From positions 15,098,101-15,162,100 of the forward strand of contig NC_092677.1 in the NCBI RefSeq assembly GCF_964355755.1: a stretch of DNA of 64,000 bases. Direction: 5' to 3'. A model generated the notes under the pieces. The model made no database searches. It had not been told where the DNA came from and was given only the letters and a program-made list of their open reading frames with translations. The position numbers and the translations under genes were made by a program. Source of the stretch: Antedon mediterranea (lineage: Eukaryota; Echinodermata; Crinoidea; Comatulida; Antedonidae). Within the stretch, counting starts at the first letter, position 1. The number at the start of each line of letters is the position of its first letter. Positions 39,501-49,088 of the stretch are shown in pieces.

Positions 39501-40391
39501 CAAATAAAACTTACTCAATGGTTATTTCTTTTTCTTGTTCATCATTTTCTGGAAACACAGGAAGCAACTTTGATAACCTCTGTCTCTCCTCATCAGTTAA
39601 ACATGTCTTCCAGGTTTCTAAGCTCATTATTTCACTAAATAATGATGGCTATGGAAAATTAATAAATCTATTATATTTCTCCATTTATGCCATTACATTT
39701 CAATGAAAAGTTTTCACCATACAAATCATGATTTTGTCAAAATAAAATTACTTTAATACTAATAAACAAATGTACGACCTAGCGGACAAAATGCAATTGT
39801 CGCAGTGGCGTAATGCAGAGGCCGCTAAGTGGCCCTCCAACGCTGGTAGCAATGGTCGTTTTTAGCCCTTTTAAGCATATTTTAATGCTTTTTTTCCATT
39901 GGGCCCTGCTCAGTGTTCCCCACAAGCCCCTGGGTTTAGTCAGTGAGCGCTCATAGCCGTTACGCCACTGCATTGTTGAAATATATATAATAATGAAAGC
40001 TTACATCCTGTGCTATTTCAACCGGAACCATCAGTGTCGTTTTTCCTAAGAGACAAGCTTCTACTTTTGGTTCTTCATCATCACCATCATCTTTTTTAGC
40101 ATTGTCAGTTTTTGTCTGTGTTTTTCTTTTTGTCAACTTTACTTTCTTGGGCTGTGACTGGCTTTTATCATGCTCACCACTTGATTGATGATGCAGGTCA
40201 TCTTCTCGTTTTCTTTTATGCTTATCCTCAAGATGAGTAACCTTTGATCCTTCCACTGAAGCATCAGGGCAATTCTTGTCATCCTCTTGTTTTATTGATT
40301 TTTCATTCTCTATATTGACTTTTGTTTCTGCTTCTTTATTTACAGTGGTGGCTTCCTCTTCTTTCTTTTTTTGGGCTTCTGTTCTATCCAT
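30589..40391 (-). CDS. NFRKB: NFRKB, INO80 chromatin-remodelling complex subunit
   Basis: Nuclear factor related to kappa-B binding protein, a metazoan INO80 subunit that binds and restrains the deubiquitinase UCH37. Fifteen coding exons in transcript order: 40391-40005, 39648-39515, 39201-39006, 38175-38060, 37907-37877, 37788-37596, 37272-37075, 36909-36693, 36537-36257, 35929-35797, 35582-35522, 35410-35236, 35011-34784, 33858-33791, 33705-30589. All phases fit and give about 1844 residues (human about 1300). A Lys/Glu-rich N-terminal extension of about 110 residues precedes the DEUBAD-type region (about 112-280; FKFGNPL, KYREYKFQQQKYHHRLLK). A conserved middle follows, then the winged-helix domain (about 670-780; RLPNGEGTRAEVCELLKDSQ, NTVVSGALDRLHYEKDP). 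The C-terminal thousand residues, in one exon, are Ser/Thr/Pro/Gln/Ala-rich low complexity ending in a polyalanine run and a basic tail. The exon after 37596 requires a GC-AG intron. The fifth exon is only 31 nt. Confidence 0.95.
34044..34763. repeat. 18-bp tandem array, 40 copies, in NFRKB intron
   Basis: Forty nearly identical units of ttgtatactaatacagag. The main variant is a T-to-C change giving ccaat, and one unit has agcaat. Because the unit is a multiple of three without stops, both strands have a long open frame (LYTNTE or VLVYNS hexapeptides). These are repeat translations, not genes. The array lies in the intron between NFRKB exons 35011-34784 and 33858-33791 and begins only 20 bases after the donor. 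The unit homogeneity implies recent expansion. Confidence 0.97.
36102..36228. mobile_element. hAT-like MITE, copy 2
   Basis: Shares ggtgtaatggctatgagcgc, the aacccaggggccccagag block and the terminal tttacgccactg with copies at 22269-22408 and 39803-39970. Flanks attgtatc and attgtaag match at six of eight positions, consistent with an aged 8-bp target duplication. The left terminal bases have decayed (ttgtgg instead of cagtgg). It sits in an NFRKB intron. Confidence 0.75.
37350..37464. mobile_element. Diverged MITE of the TGTCTACACTATCAAAC family
   Basis: Contains gtgatgtgcccataaatgg, catatcactaccatattt and a right end gattgtgtagacagaact, matching the interior and right terminus of copies at 17918-18051 and 63456-63605. 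The left inverted repeat has decayed. It is in the NFRKB intron that appears to use a GC donor. Confidence 0.6.
38620..38860 (-). repeat. tRNA-derived SINE
   Basis: Read on the minus strand from 38860: a tRNA-like head with A box tagccgagtggttagg and B box gggttcaattcc at the expected spacing. It is followed by a non-tRNA body (ctgagtggactgggag in complement, gagtacctggttgaaa) and ends near 38620. The head resembles a Ser/Leu-type or Asp-type tRNA, but the body shows it is a retroposon, not a tRNA gene. It lies in an NFRKB intron, antisense to the genome and sense to NFRKB transcription. Confidence 0.75.
39803..39970. mobile_element. hAT-like MITE, copy 3, with intact terminal repeats
   Basis: Starts cagtggcgtaatg and ends gttacgccactg, nearly perfect inverted repeats of hAT type. 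Flanks aattgtcg and cattgttg agree at six of eight positions. The interior includes aagcccctgggtttagtcag, shared in reverse with copies 1 and 2. It is inserted in the first coding intron of NFRKB, 34 bases from the donor at 40004. Confidence 0.8.
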
Positions 40392-41000
40392 CCTTCACCT
40401 TACACTGGAATATCTGTAAGTTACTTTTTGTATTTAGTAAATCAGAATGTTGGCAGTGTAGCCTACATTTTTAACATAGCTACCAGTTTCCTTAAAAAAA
40501 TGGCCTATATATTTAATGTTATAATACTAGGTCTACTACTATCTACGAGCCTACGTACACAGTATTATTGAATTCAATTTGTAATAGGTTTTTTTTATGT
40601 GTATGAAAAATCTACTGAAAAGAGAGAACTATACACTCACTGTTATAAAGACTAGGCCCTACAGTAGTCTTTCTAGCAATCCTAGAATCCATAGAATAGA
40701 AGAAACAAAAGAGCTAGCCTAGCTAGGGGCATAGTAGTAGTAGTAGTATGCTAGGCTAGTATAGTAGCCTAGAGTAGGGGCCTAGGCTAACCATGGAGGT
40801 ATAAAATAGAGGGCTAACTAAGCCTAGCTAGGCCTAGGCTAGTTAGTAATAGAAGTAGTGGAGTAGCCTAGGCTTAGGCTAGTAGTAGGCCTAGCTAGCT
40901 AGTAGGGCCAGGCCTCTATCTAGGCCTAGCCTAGTAGTAGCGTTTATTTAAAATAAAGGAGAACGGTACTTGTGATCTACAAAAATACCTGTAGATTTAC
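40392..41000 (-). promoter_or_regulatory. NFRKB 5' leader/promoter region with TAGGCCTA/CTAG palindromes
   Basis: On the minus strand, pyrimidine-AG acceptors (aacttacag, tattccag) occur 20-30 bases before the NFRKB ATG, so a 5' UTR intron is possible. Further upstream, 40690-40945 is dense in ggcctagg, gctagcc and tagtag motifs with no coding potential. No TATA box is identified. The exact transcription start cannot be read. Confidence 0.4.
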
Positions 41001-41927
41001 CTTACATCATAGAAACCATTATTTTAGTAAATCTAGACCTAACATTAACACAAATATAACCAAGAATGCCCTGTTGTTTTTTTAACAAGCAAGGTTTTAT
41101 TCATTTTTTTTCCTTCTCTATGAAAGCAAATCACGCCCTCTCTCCCCAACAAACTTGGCTTGGATGCATGATGATGCGGGAGTGCTATAGATTGGCATGA
41201 TGACTGCACACATGGTTTATTTATAATAGTGTGTAAAGAATACTTTAGTTAGGGCCTACAAAAACAGTGTAATATAAGCCTAAAATAGTATATTAGTAGT
41301 CCGTGGGCAAGTTTAGTTTGAGTAATAAAGTTTTTACAGTAGCTATATATTTGAGGGGAAGATTAATTAAGCTTTTTGCATCTTGGAAACCAGCATTTAT
41401 TTTGGTGTAACTGTAAGCCTAGCTAGTTAAGGGAGTTTTAAATAGGCCTAGTTAAGTTAGTTATAGCTAACTTATAACTATATGAAACTGAAACCTGTAG
41501 TAGGTTAAGTCCCCTAAAGGCCTACATTTATTTTTTTTCACTCCATAGGCCCATTATAGGTAGTAGTAAGTACGGTAGTCACTACTGCATTGTGATTATA
41601 GAAATTTAATTTAGGCCTACACATAATGTACTAATTTATTAACCAATTAATTTTAAAGATATCGGAGAGACAAAGTCATTGATGGGCTCCTCATTGACTA
41701 CCAATCAAGAAAGGAAGCTGGTTATAGTGTATGTTTTCATGATCACTCTTTTATTGATTTTCAAATAATTTGTCATGGTCTAGGCCTAAATGTTTTTGAT
41801 CATTAAAAGGTAATATAGTTTAAAAAAAATTGAAATATTGTTCACTATTAATTATTATGTATTTTAAGATAGGTGGTAGGATATACTGGAACTGAAGATC
41901 ACAACAAGCCAAACAGCTGTATACAGT
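41001..41927. other. Intergenic region between NFRKB and EPHX1-like copy 1
   Basis: AT-rich with scattered aggcctac motifs and no reading frame of note. The segment at about 41865-41925, containing gataggtggtaggatata, is shared with the sequence downstream of copy 2 (44128-44145) and so is probably duplicated 3' UTR of the epoxide hydrolase genes. Confidence 0.6.
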
Positions 41928-43301
41928 TCATGGTGTCTTTACTTTTCTCAATTCGACGGCCGTAACAAATTTACGAATATCATCTGCAAGTAACTGAGGT
42001 TCTTCAAATGCTGCAAAATGGCCTCCACGTGGCATAGTAGTATACTGCATGAGGTCAACATATTGTTTACGAACCCATGGTTCTGGTGTATGAGACAACT
42101 CCATCGGGAAATCTGCAACAGCTGATGGAACATTTATTTTATAAAACGGTTCCTGAAGAGCATTTGCAATGTTTTCCTTATAAAATCTCATGGAAGGAGT
42201 TATGGAACCTGTCATCCAATACAGCATGATGTTTGTTAGTAGTTCATCTAATGTCCAGTATTTGTCAATGCCACCGTCATCCATATCACGACCTTTAGGG
42301 TCTGTCCATGTCGAAAACTTTTCTAATATATATGCCGCTAGTCCAATGGGAGAATTATTAAGAGCGCTGCCTACAGTATCTGGTTTTGTTGCCTGTATAT
42401 GCATGTATCCAGTTTCAAGCATAATATGAGCCATCTTTTCACCAGCAGGAAATACCTTATCTTGATCTTCTTTTGAACTAAATATTAAACTTGGGAAGTA
42501 ACTACCAATCATTAAGAAAAGTGGCTGGAGGGGAAGTCGAGTAGTTGCCATGTTGCTGTGAAGACCCAAAATGGAACTTGGAGTGATAAGTGCAATTTTA
42601 GTAATTATGTATGCTCCCCAATCACCACCTTGGATGTAGTACTGTCTGAAACCAAGTCTTTTCATTAGTTTGTCAAAGATCCTTGCAACTGCCAAAGCAT
42701 CAAGACCTTTTTTATGCGATGCTTCTGAAAATGTGTACCCTGGAATAGACGGACATATCAGCTCAAAAACAACATCAGATTGGTCATTGACCTTTGTCAA
42801 CAAAGGAGCAATTTTCAAGTATTCATAAAAAGAGCCGGGCCAACCGTGAATCATCAATAATGGAACCGCTTTCTGTCCAGCTTTGAGAGTTGGCTTGACA
42901 TGCATAAAATGTATATCCAAGCCCTCAATGTTAGTTTTAAAATGATCAAATGTGTTTATCTCCTCTTGCTGCTTTGTCCAATTATAACTACTTAGCCAGT
43001 ATTTTGCAACATTCCTCATGTACTCTGGTCGTACACCATAATTAAAGCGACGGTCCTCAAGTCCTACACCAAAACGAGTATTCCGAATCCTAGATTTCAA
43101 GTCGTTGAAAACAGACTGTTCAAATTGAATTTCAAATGGCACTATGGACTCATCCGGAGGGGTGTTAGGTTTTTCACCCTTGCCCCACCAGCCATCTCCA
43201 TATTCTGGTGGCTCAGGAGCTGTATCAAACACTCCACCTAACATAAGAGCAACAATAACAGCTAGAAGCAAAACAAAAACAGATATAACTTTGAAAATCA
43301 T
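41928..43301 (-). CDS. EPHX1: Microsomal epoxide hydrolase (EPHX1-like), copy 1
   Basis: Hydrolyses epoxides of xenobiotics and lipids to diols through a covalent ester intermediate; the family is anchored in the endoplasmic reticulum. One uninterrupted 457-residue frame, against 455 in human. Residues 4-23 form the N-terminal membrane anchor, followed by the EHN domain (PEYGDGWWGKG at 33-42) and the alpha/beta-hydrolase core. HGWPG at 152-156 supplies the oxyanion hole, Asp227 in GGDWG is the nucleophile, Tyr299 and Tyr374 are the epoxide-polarising tyrosines, and Glu401 and His428 (RGGHFAAFEEP) complete the triad. All are intact, so an active enzyme is expected. It is a near-identical tandem duplicate of 44176-45546; the homology runs into both flanks. 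It has no intron, unlike the spliced vertebrate gene. Confidence 0.95.
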   Translation of the reverse strand: MIFKVISVFVLLLAVIVALMLGGVFDTAPEPPEYGDGWWGKGEKPNTPPDESIVPFEIQFEQSVFNDLKSRIRNTRFGVGLEDRRFNYGVRPEYMRNVAKYWLSSYNWTKQQEEINTFDHFKTNIEGLDIHFMHVKPTLKAGQKAVPLLMIHGWPGSFYEYLKIAPLLTKVNDQSDVVFELICPSIPGYTFSEASHKKGLDALAVARIFDKLMKRLGFRQYYIQGGDWGAYIITKIALITPSSILGLHSNMATTRLPLQPLFLMIGSYFPSLIFSSKEDQDKVFPAGEKMAHIMLETGYMHIQATKPDTVGSALNNSPIGLAAYILEKFSTWTDPKGRDMDDGGIDKYWTLDELLTNIMLYWMTGSITPSMRFYKENIANALQEPFYKINVPSAVADFPMELSHTPEPWVRKQYVDLMQYTTMPRGGHFAAFEEPQLLADDIRKFVTAVELRKVKTP

Positions 43302-43445
43302 CGTTATTTCTTGTTCTCTACTGATTAATATAGAGCGGGAAGTTAAGCTGACAAACGTAAAGTCTACAACCGTACCAAATGTTTGTTTTGTATTCTAGCC
43401 TACAATGGGTTTTATCACGATTGATTTGAACTATGAATGTTTATC
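43302..43445 (-). promoter_or_regulatory. Duplicated 5' flank of EPHX1-like copy 1
   Basis: About 140 bp upstream of the ATG are almost identical to 45547-45690 upstream of copy 2, so the duplicated unit included the leader and probably the proximal promoter. No TATA box is certain. The homology fades beyond about 43445. Confidence 0.5.
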
Positions 43446-44175
43446 GTTTCCATAGTCCATGGTTCTCCGTTATCATGTGTGCACAGCACAATTACAACAA
43501 AAGTTCAATCAGAACTGCTGGTAATTGTATGGGCGGCCGTTAGTGCCAAAACAGACAATACATAAGCAATTTCAGTGTTTTGATTTTCTTAAAGGCATAA
43601 CTAACTTTATTGACTTTGGTGTGTGTATGTAAATGCTACATTTAAGACGTTTGTGGAATACGTGTTGACCTAGTAGTAGGCTAGGCCCTCAATGGTATAT
43701 TTAAGATGTTTTTTTCTTGATTTAGCCCATATTATAGGCCTAATATTGTACTGTACTTAATTTATTTTACATGTAATTTACATTAAAGGGTAGGACTATC
43801 AGTGTCGTATGTTTTCATTTGTTAACTCTGTTTTATTGAATAACCTGTCACAAATAATTTTTCATGGTCTACTGTAAATTAAAAGATTTTATAATCACCT
43901 GATTGTATTCTTACAATGTGATTGGTCAATTACGAATTACGTATCATTTGGAATTGGCCCAATCTAACAAAAAAGTGATGTATAATGGTGGTAATTAACG
44001 CGCTCTCCATCAACTCATATAACAATTAATTATTTTTATAATATTTCATGTTATTTGGATCATTAAAAGATAAAATTTAAAGTTAGATTTTTACATGATA
44101 TCAAATTGTTTATTATAATTATTTTAGATAGGTGGTAGGATATAACTGAAGTTCAAAACGAGGAAACAGTAAAGA
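43446..44175. other. Intergenic region between EPHX1-like copies 1 and 2
   Basis: No gene. The first part is unrelated to the corresponding part upstream of copy 2. The last 50 bases (44128-44175) are 3' UTR-like sequence shared with copy 1. Confidence 0.6.
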
Positions 44176-45546
44176 TCACGGTGTCTTTCTTCTCAATTCG
44201 ACGGCCGTAACAAATTTACGAATATCATCTGCAAGTAACTGAGGTTCTTCAAATGCTGCAAAATGGCCTCCACGTGGCATAATAGTATACTGCATGAGGT
44301 CAACATACTGTTTACGAACCCATGGTTCAGGTGTACGAGCAAACTCCATCGGGAAATCTGCAACAGCTGATGGAACATTTATTTTATAAAACGGTTCCTG
44401 AAAAGCATTTGCAATGTTTTCCTTATAGAATCTCATGGAAGGAGTTATGGAACCTGTCATCCAATACAGCATGATGTTTGTTAGTAGTTCATCTAATGTC
44501 CAGTATTTGTCAATGCCACCGTCATCCATATCACGACCTTTAGCATCTGTTGCTGTTGAAAACTTTTCTAATATATATGCCGCTAGTCCAATGGGAGAAT
44601 TATTAAGAGCGCTGCCTACAGTATCTGGTTTTGTTGCCTGTATATGCATGTACCCAGTTTCAAGCAAAAGATCGGCTATCTTTTCACCAGCAGGAAATAC
44701 CTTATCTTGATCTTCTTTTGAACTAAATATCAAACTTGGGAAGTAACTACCAATCATTAAGAAAAGTGGCTGGAGGGGAAGTCGAGTAGTTGCCATGTTG
44801 CTGTGAAGACCCAAAATGGAACTTGGAGTGATAAGTGCAATTTTAGTAATTATGTATGCTCCCCAATCACCACCTTGGATGTAGTACTGTCTGAAACCAA
44901 GTCTTTTCATTAGTTTGTCAAAGATCCTTGCAACTGCCAAAGCATCAAGACCTTTTTTATGCGATGCTTCTGAAAATGTGTAACCTGGAATAGACGGACA
45001 TATCAGCTCAAAAACAACATCAGATTGGTCATTGGCCTTTGTCAACAAAGGAGCAATTTTCAAGAATTCATAAAAAGAGCCAGGCCAACCGTGAATCATC
45101 AATAATGGAACCGCTTTCTGTCCAGCTTTGAGAGTTGGCTTAACATGCATGAAATGTATATCTAAACCCTCAATGTTGGTTGTAAAATGATTAAATGTGT
45201 TTATATCCTCTTGCTGCTTCGTCCAATTATAACTACTTAGCCAGTATTTTGCAACCTTCCTCATGTACTCTGGTCGTACACCATAATTAAAGCGACTGTC
45301 CTCAAGTCCTTCACCAAAACGAGTATTCCGAATCCTAGATTTCAAGTCGTTGAAAACAGACTGTTCAAGTTGAACTTCAAATGGCACTATGGACTCATCC
45401 GGAGGGGTGTTAGGTTTTTCACCCTTGCCCCACCAGCCATCTCCATATTCTGGTGGCTCGGGAGCTGAATCAAACACTCCACCTAACATAAGAGCAACAA
45501 TTACAGCTATAAGCAAAACAAAAACAGATATAACTTTGAAAATCAT
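44176..45546 (-). CDS. EPHX1: Microsomal epoxide hydrolase (EPHX1-like), copy 2
   Basis: Single-exon frame of 456 residues that differs from copy 1 at only a few percent of positions (for example FPMEFARTP for FPMELSHTP) and by one residue in length near the C-terminus. The membrane anchor, HGWPG, nucleophile Asp227, Tyr299, Tyr374, Glu401 and His428 are all kept. Start-to-start spacing to copy 1 is 2245 bases. The close similarity including flanks indicates a recent tandem duplication or ongoing gene conversion; both copies look functional. Confidence 0.95.
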   Translation of the reverse strand: MIFKVISVFVLLIAVIVALMLGGVFDSAPEPPEYGDGWWGKGEKPNTPPDESIVPFEVQLEQSVFNDLKSRIRNTRFGEGLEDSRFNYGVRPEYMRKVAKYWLSSYNWTKQQEDINTFNHFTTNIEGLDIHFMHVKPTLKAGQKAVPLLMIHGWPGSFYEFLKIAPLLTKANDQSDVVFELICPSIPGYTFSEASHKKGLDALAVARIFDKLMKRLGFRQYYIQGGDWGAYIITKIALITPSSILGLHSNMATTRLPLQPLFLMIGSYFPSLIFSSKEDQDKVFPAGEKIADLLLETGYMHIQATKPDTVGSALNNSPIGLAAYILEKFSTATDAKGRDMDDGGIDKYWTLDELLTNIMLYWMTGSITPSMRFYKENIANAFQEPFYKINVPSAVADFPMEFARTPEPWVRKQYVDLMQYTIMPRGGHFAAFEEPQLLADDIRKFVTAVELRRKTP

Positions 45547-45690
45547 CGTTATTTCTTGTTCTCTACCGATTGATATAGAGCGGGAAGTTAAGCTGACAAG
45601 CGTAAAGTGTACAATCGTACCAAATGTTTGTTTTGTATTCTAGCCTACAATGGGTTTTATCACGCTTGATTTGAACTATGAATGTTTAGT
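45547..45690 (-). promoter_or_regulatory. Duplicated 5' flank of EPHX1-like copy 2
   Basis: Counterpart of 43302-43445; the two share the stretch from cgttatttcttgttctct through tgggttttatcacg with scattered substitutions. This is the probable leader and proximal promoter of copy 2. Confidence 0.5.
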
Positions 45691-46125
45691 AGTGTACACA
45701 ATCCACGGTTCTCGATTTACAGAAAATGTATAATCTAAACAATAGTAGTGTGAAAGGTCAATCAGTAGGTAATACTGGTTATAGTTATATATTAAGAGCG
45801 GTCGTTATTGCCAAAACATGAATAATGTACATAATATCGGTATCACAAAGTGTAAGTGTAATTCATAAAGTGACATGTAAAAGGCCAATTCTACGTTTAT
45901 GGCCTGTATTAAAATCTATGTGACCTAACAAGTTTTAGACACATACTGCAATACCTGGTTTTGGAGCACCATATGTTCGATTGGTCGACAGTTTACAATT
46001 TTAGAGCAATAAACGTTACATGTAATGATTGCTTTTTATAAATAAGGAAACCATGCGAAGAAAACATATTGCTTTACAACCAGACTTATCTTTGTGCATT
46101 CTACAAGCGGTTCAAATCATATTAT

Positions 46126-47653
46126 TTAAATTTCAATGTTCATGACTCCTCCTGAAAGACCCGCTTTTAGATTTTGAACAGCTTGTTGATTCATCTCGTT
46201 AATGCATTCCACCGTTGCCGTTGCACTGTGAGGAGTTATTATAACGTTCTGCATGTGACGGAGTGGATGGTCTTGTGGTAGAGGCTCGGGCTCTGTGACA
46301 TCCAGGCCAGCAGCAGAGATTGTCCCGTTCTGCAAAGCTTCAACTAAATAATCAGTGTCAACCACGCTCCCTGTGGAATACAAAGAAACTATTGTTACAG
46401 TATATTGATGAAGAAGAAGCATGACGTCACAATGTGGATGGCGATGATTATTTGTTTTTCTGTTACTGTGTTTCACATGCTTACCTCTTCCAACGTTTAT
46501 AAGTATTGATGTAGGCTTCATGAGAGCTAATTGTGGCTGTCTTATAAGTTTTCTGGTTTCGACTGTTAGTGGCACAGCAATCACAAGAAAGTCTGCCTGC
46601 TTTAGGAGTTCTTCTAATGTATTGCAATATTTAGCATTAACACATTCTTCGTCTAATTGTGATCTATTATACAGTAAAAATAACCATACCGAAGTCTTAT
46701 GTTTAATGATCATTTCTCTCTGACTTCGTATATAAAGTATCAAGCTAGCTAGGTTTTATTTTGGTTGTTTAATCGTCGATATAATTTACTTTTCTAAAAT
46801 TATAAGTGTTATCTTCTCCATTTAACTGCAACTAAAATTGTCTTTCATTTTTTTAATCATCAGTAAATGAAAATATATCACTAACCTTCTTGTTCTATTG
46901 TGATACAATACTTTCATTCGAAATCCCATTGCTCGTTTCGCAATACAGTAGCCTATGTTACCCATACCAAGGATTCCGAGTGTTGCTCCAGTGACATTTT
47001 GGCCTATTAGTTTAGAGTAAGCCGCATCTCTGGTTGCGGAGCCTTTTTTTGAAATTTCAAGGGCTGTAAAAATAAAATGCCTAATAACTTAAATTGTAGA
47101 ATACAGTTTCAGTTTAGAAATTATTCCTAGATCAAGAAACAACTAGTAGGCCTATTTTGTTATATGGCTATTTTTCCCCAAATTATGTTTCTTTTTCTTA
47201 TGTTACTTCTACACTGAAGCAAAACTTAATATGGTACAGTGCACTAACATAATTTTGACATGATCCATTAGTATTTTACATGTTTACCTTTAGTGAGATT
47301 TCTAGCCGCAGCCAACATCATCATAAATGCAAGATCGGCAGTTGGCTCAGCAGTGACCTGAGGAATACTCGACACACGGACTTTCCGCTTACGCAGCTCC
47401 ACGACGTCCAAACCATTTATTCCGGCGCCACATACACTAACAGCTTTCAAGTTGGAAAACGAAGAGATGTCGACACAATTCAAAAATTTCGAAATGTCCA
47501 TAGGAGAAAGGATAATTCCCTCGACGTCATTTAAGTGTTGTTTGGTATTACTAAAAAACGTATCAACATTAATCACCGTGAAGTCAGTATTCAAATCAAC
47601 GGTGTTAAACCTCTCCAGTTGTTCCCAAATTAACACAGTTTGTTTGCGTGCCA
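46126..47653 (-). CDS. D-2-hydroxyacid dehydrogenase (GRHPR/GhrB-like), gene A
   Basis: NAD(P)-dependent reductase of 2-oxoacids such as glyoxylate or hydroxypyruvate; substrate not deducible. Exons in order: 47653-47288, 47063-46886, 46663-46485, 46370-46126, all GT-AG and in phase. Spliced, they encode about 322 residues, normal for the family. Visible features are the N-terminal half of the catalytic domain, the dinucleotide-binding motif GMGNIG at about 155-160, and Arg241 (NVGRG), Glu270 (DVTEPEP) and His289 (TPHSAT) as the catalytic triad. The C-terminus has no peroxisomal SKL signal. The first listed exon begins right after an acceptor (ttatag) with TG; only GTG, not ATG, is present in the genomic frame, so the start codon must involve an upstream exon. 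If that exon ends in A, the join creates ATG GCA. A candidate donor is at 48313. Confidence 0.88.
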
Positions 47654-47984
47654 CTATAAATATGGAACAGTATATTACAGTATTGTATGTATGTATTTTG
47701 GCCGACGTTTGTCGTGAACGACAATGTCAATAGATGAAACTAAGCCAGGACTGTTTAAAGCACCTTATTGTTTGGTCATATCATTGATCATTCTCGTCCA
47801 GCTCCCACCTTAACCAGAGGAGAGGAAGCCTACGTCTGAGGCAGATACTAGAATAAGCTAAACAAGAAACGATAAAGCCAGCCAGAAAGAAATTGCAGCT
47901 TTTGGGTAAGTTAACATTATTAACCCTTCTAGTGCAACGTAACGGACACATTTTAATTGTAAATGTAATCAATTGTGGAATAAA

Positions 47985-48232
47985 CGTTAAGGGACCATGT
48001 CAAAATTATTCTACTCCAGTTACTGTCTTTGTATTTGCTACAATAACAGTTGCTTATAGTTTCATTTATGATGCAGTCATTTCAATTAATAAAGAGATTA
48101 AATATATAAAGAGAGAAGATTTACAAAAAAACTTTAAAAGGTTGAGTAAATAATTGAACAAACATGAAAGAGTCTAAACTAACAATATAACTAACTGCAT
48201 GCAGTAGAATAATGTGTCATGGTCCCTAATCT
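47985..48232. mobile_element. CTGCAGTAACTGCAG-family MITE, fullest copy
   Basis: The left end ttaagggaccatgtcaaaat with tattctactccagttactg and the right end actgcatgcagtagaataat with gtgtcatggtccctaat are imperfect inverted repeats of about 35 bp. The element is about 245 bp long, and its interior has no credible gene. Other copies keep a ...catggtcccttaa right end, so the family probably inserts at TTAA or TA. It lies just upstream of dehydrogenase gene A. Confidence 0.7.
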
Positions 48233-48312
48233 GTCGATGTTTTTATACAGTATCAATTCAATACTTACTGATTTTATCGAAATTGTGAATAAAACTGCCG
48301 ACGACTACTCAC

Positions 48313-48420
48313 TTTGCTGCTTACAATTCAATATAAACGTACTGAATTTGTTGTTCCGGTTTATAATTGCTACCACATGCCTACGTCACGGATCGTAGGA
48401 GCGGGTAGGCGATTTTATAA
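48313..48420 (-). promoter_or_regulatory. Candidate 5' UTR exon and promoter of dehydrogenase gene A
   Basis: On the minus strand, gcagcaaa ends at 48313 and is followed by the donor gtgagt. Joining this A to the TG at the start of exon 47653 would make ATG GCA in a good context (caaATGG). About 70 bases further upstream is tgacgtagg, a CRE-like site. The proposal rests on phase and donor quality only. Confidence 0.35.
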
Positions 48421-49088
48421 AGATTTATTTATCTGTTCCAACTGATATTTAAAAGTTAAATTTATGTCTAAGGAAACATATGTCACAGAAGTTTGTGCAT
48501 AAAACCAGGAGTAGGAAGACTCATGTAGGTTAGAGACGGAGGACCCCGTTTTTAGAAGAATCTGGTCATCGAGTCAGGTGGTTTTCATAATTCTAATTTT
48601 GTTGCGCTAGGTTTTTATATCTGACGAAAAGCACAATATTAGCATAATTTGTCACACAGGTGGTGTATGCATTTAGATGCGTCTTACACGAAGGGTAACA
48701 ATAGTGAGATCTAAAGAGAGTGCAGTAGTGTATTGTAGGCTTATTGTAATGTTTTATTTTCAAATAACACATTGCAATGGTACATACATCACTGGTAGGC
48801 CTAAAGTAACGCGTACAATACGTTTGTATATGGCTCTTCTCTCTCCTACTTTAAGCCAACCACTGAACAAAGAAAATAAGTTGTGGCCATAGTTTATTGA
48901 GAAACTTAACACTCAGCTCACCGGTTAACGTGCCCCAAAACACATGTAACTGATTGGAGTATGGCATACATTTAGAAACTAGAATTTCTTCGAATATTGT
49001 ACAGTGAAATTTCAAACAAAACTCGAAGTAAAAACCATAATTCAAGGCAAATAATGTAATTGATTGTCTCTTAAAGGTTTACTATGGA

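Noticed and set aside
47893-48153. 86-codon + strand frame
   Set aside because: Falls inside the MITE at 47985-48232 and its flank; no homology seen.
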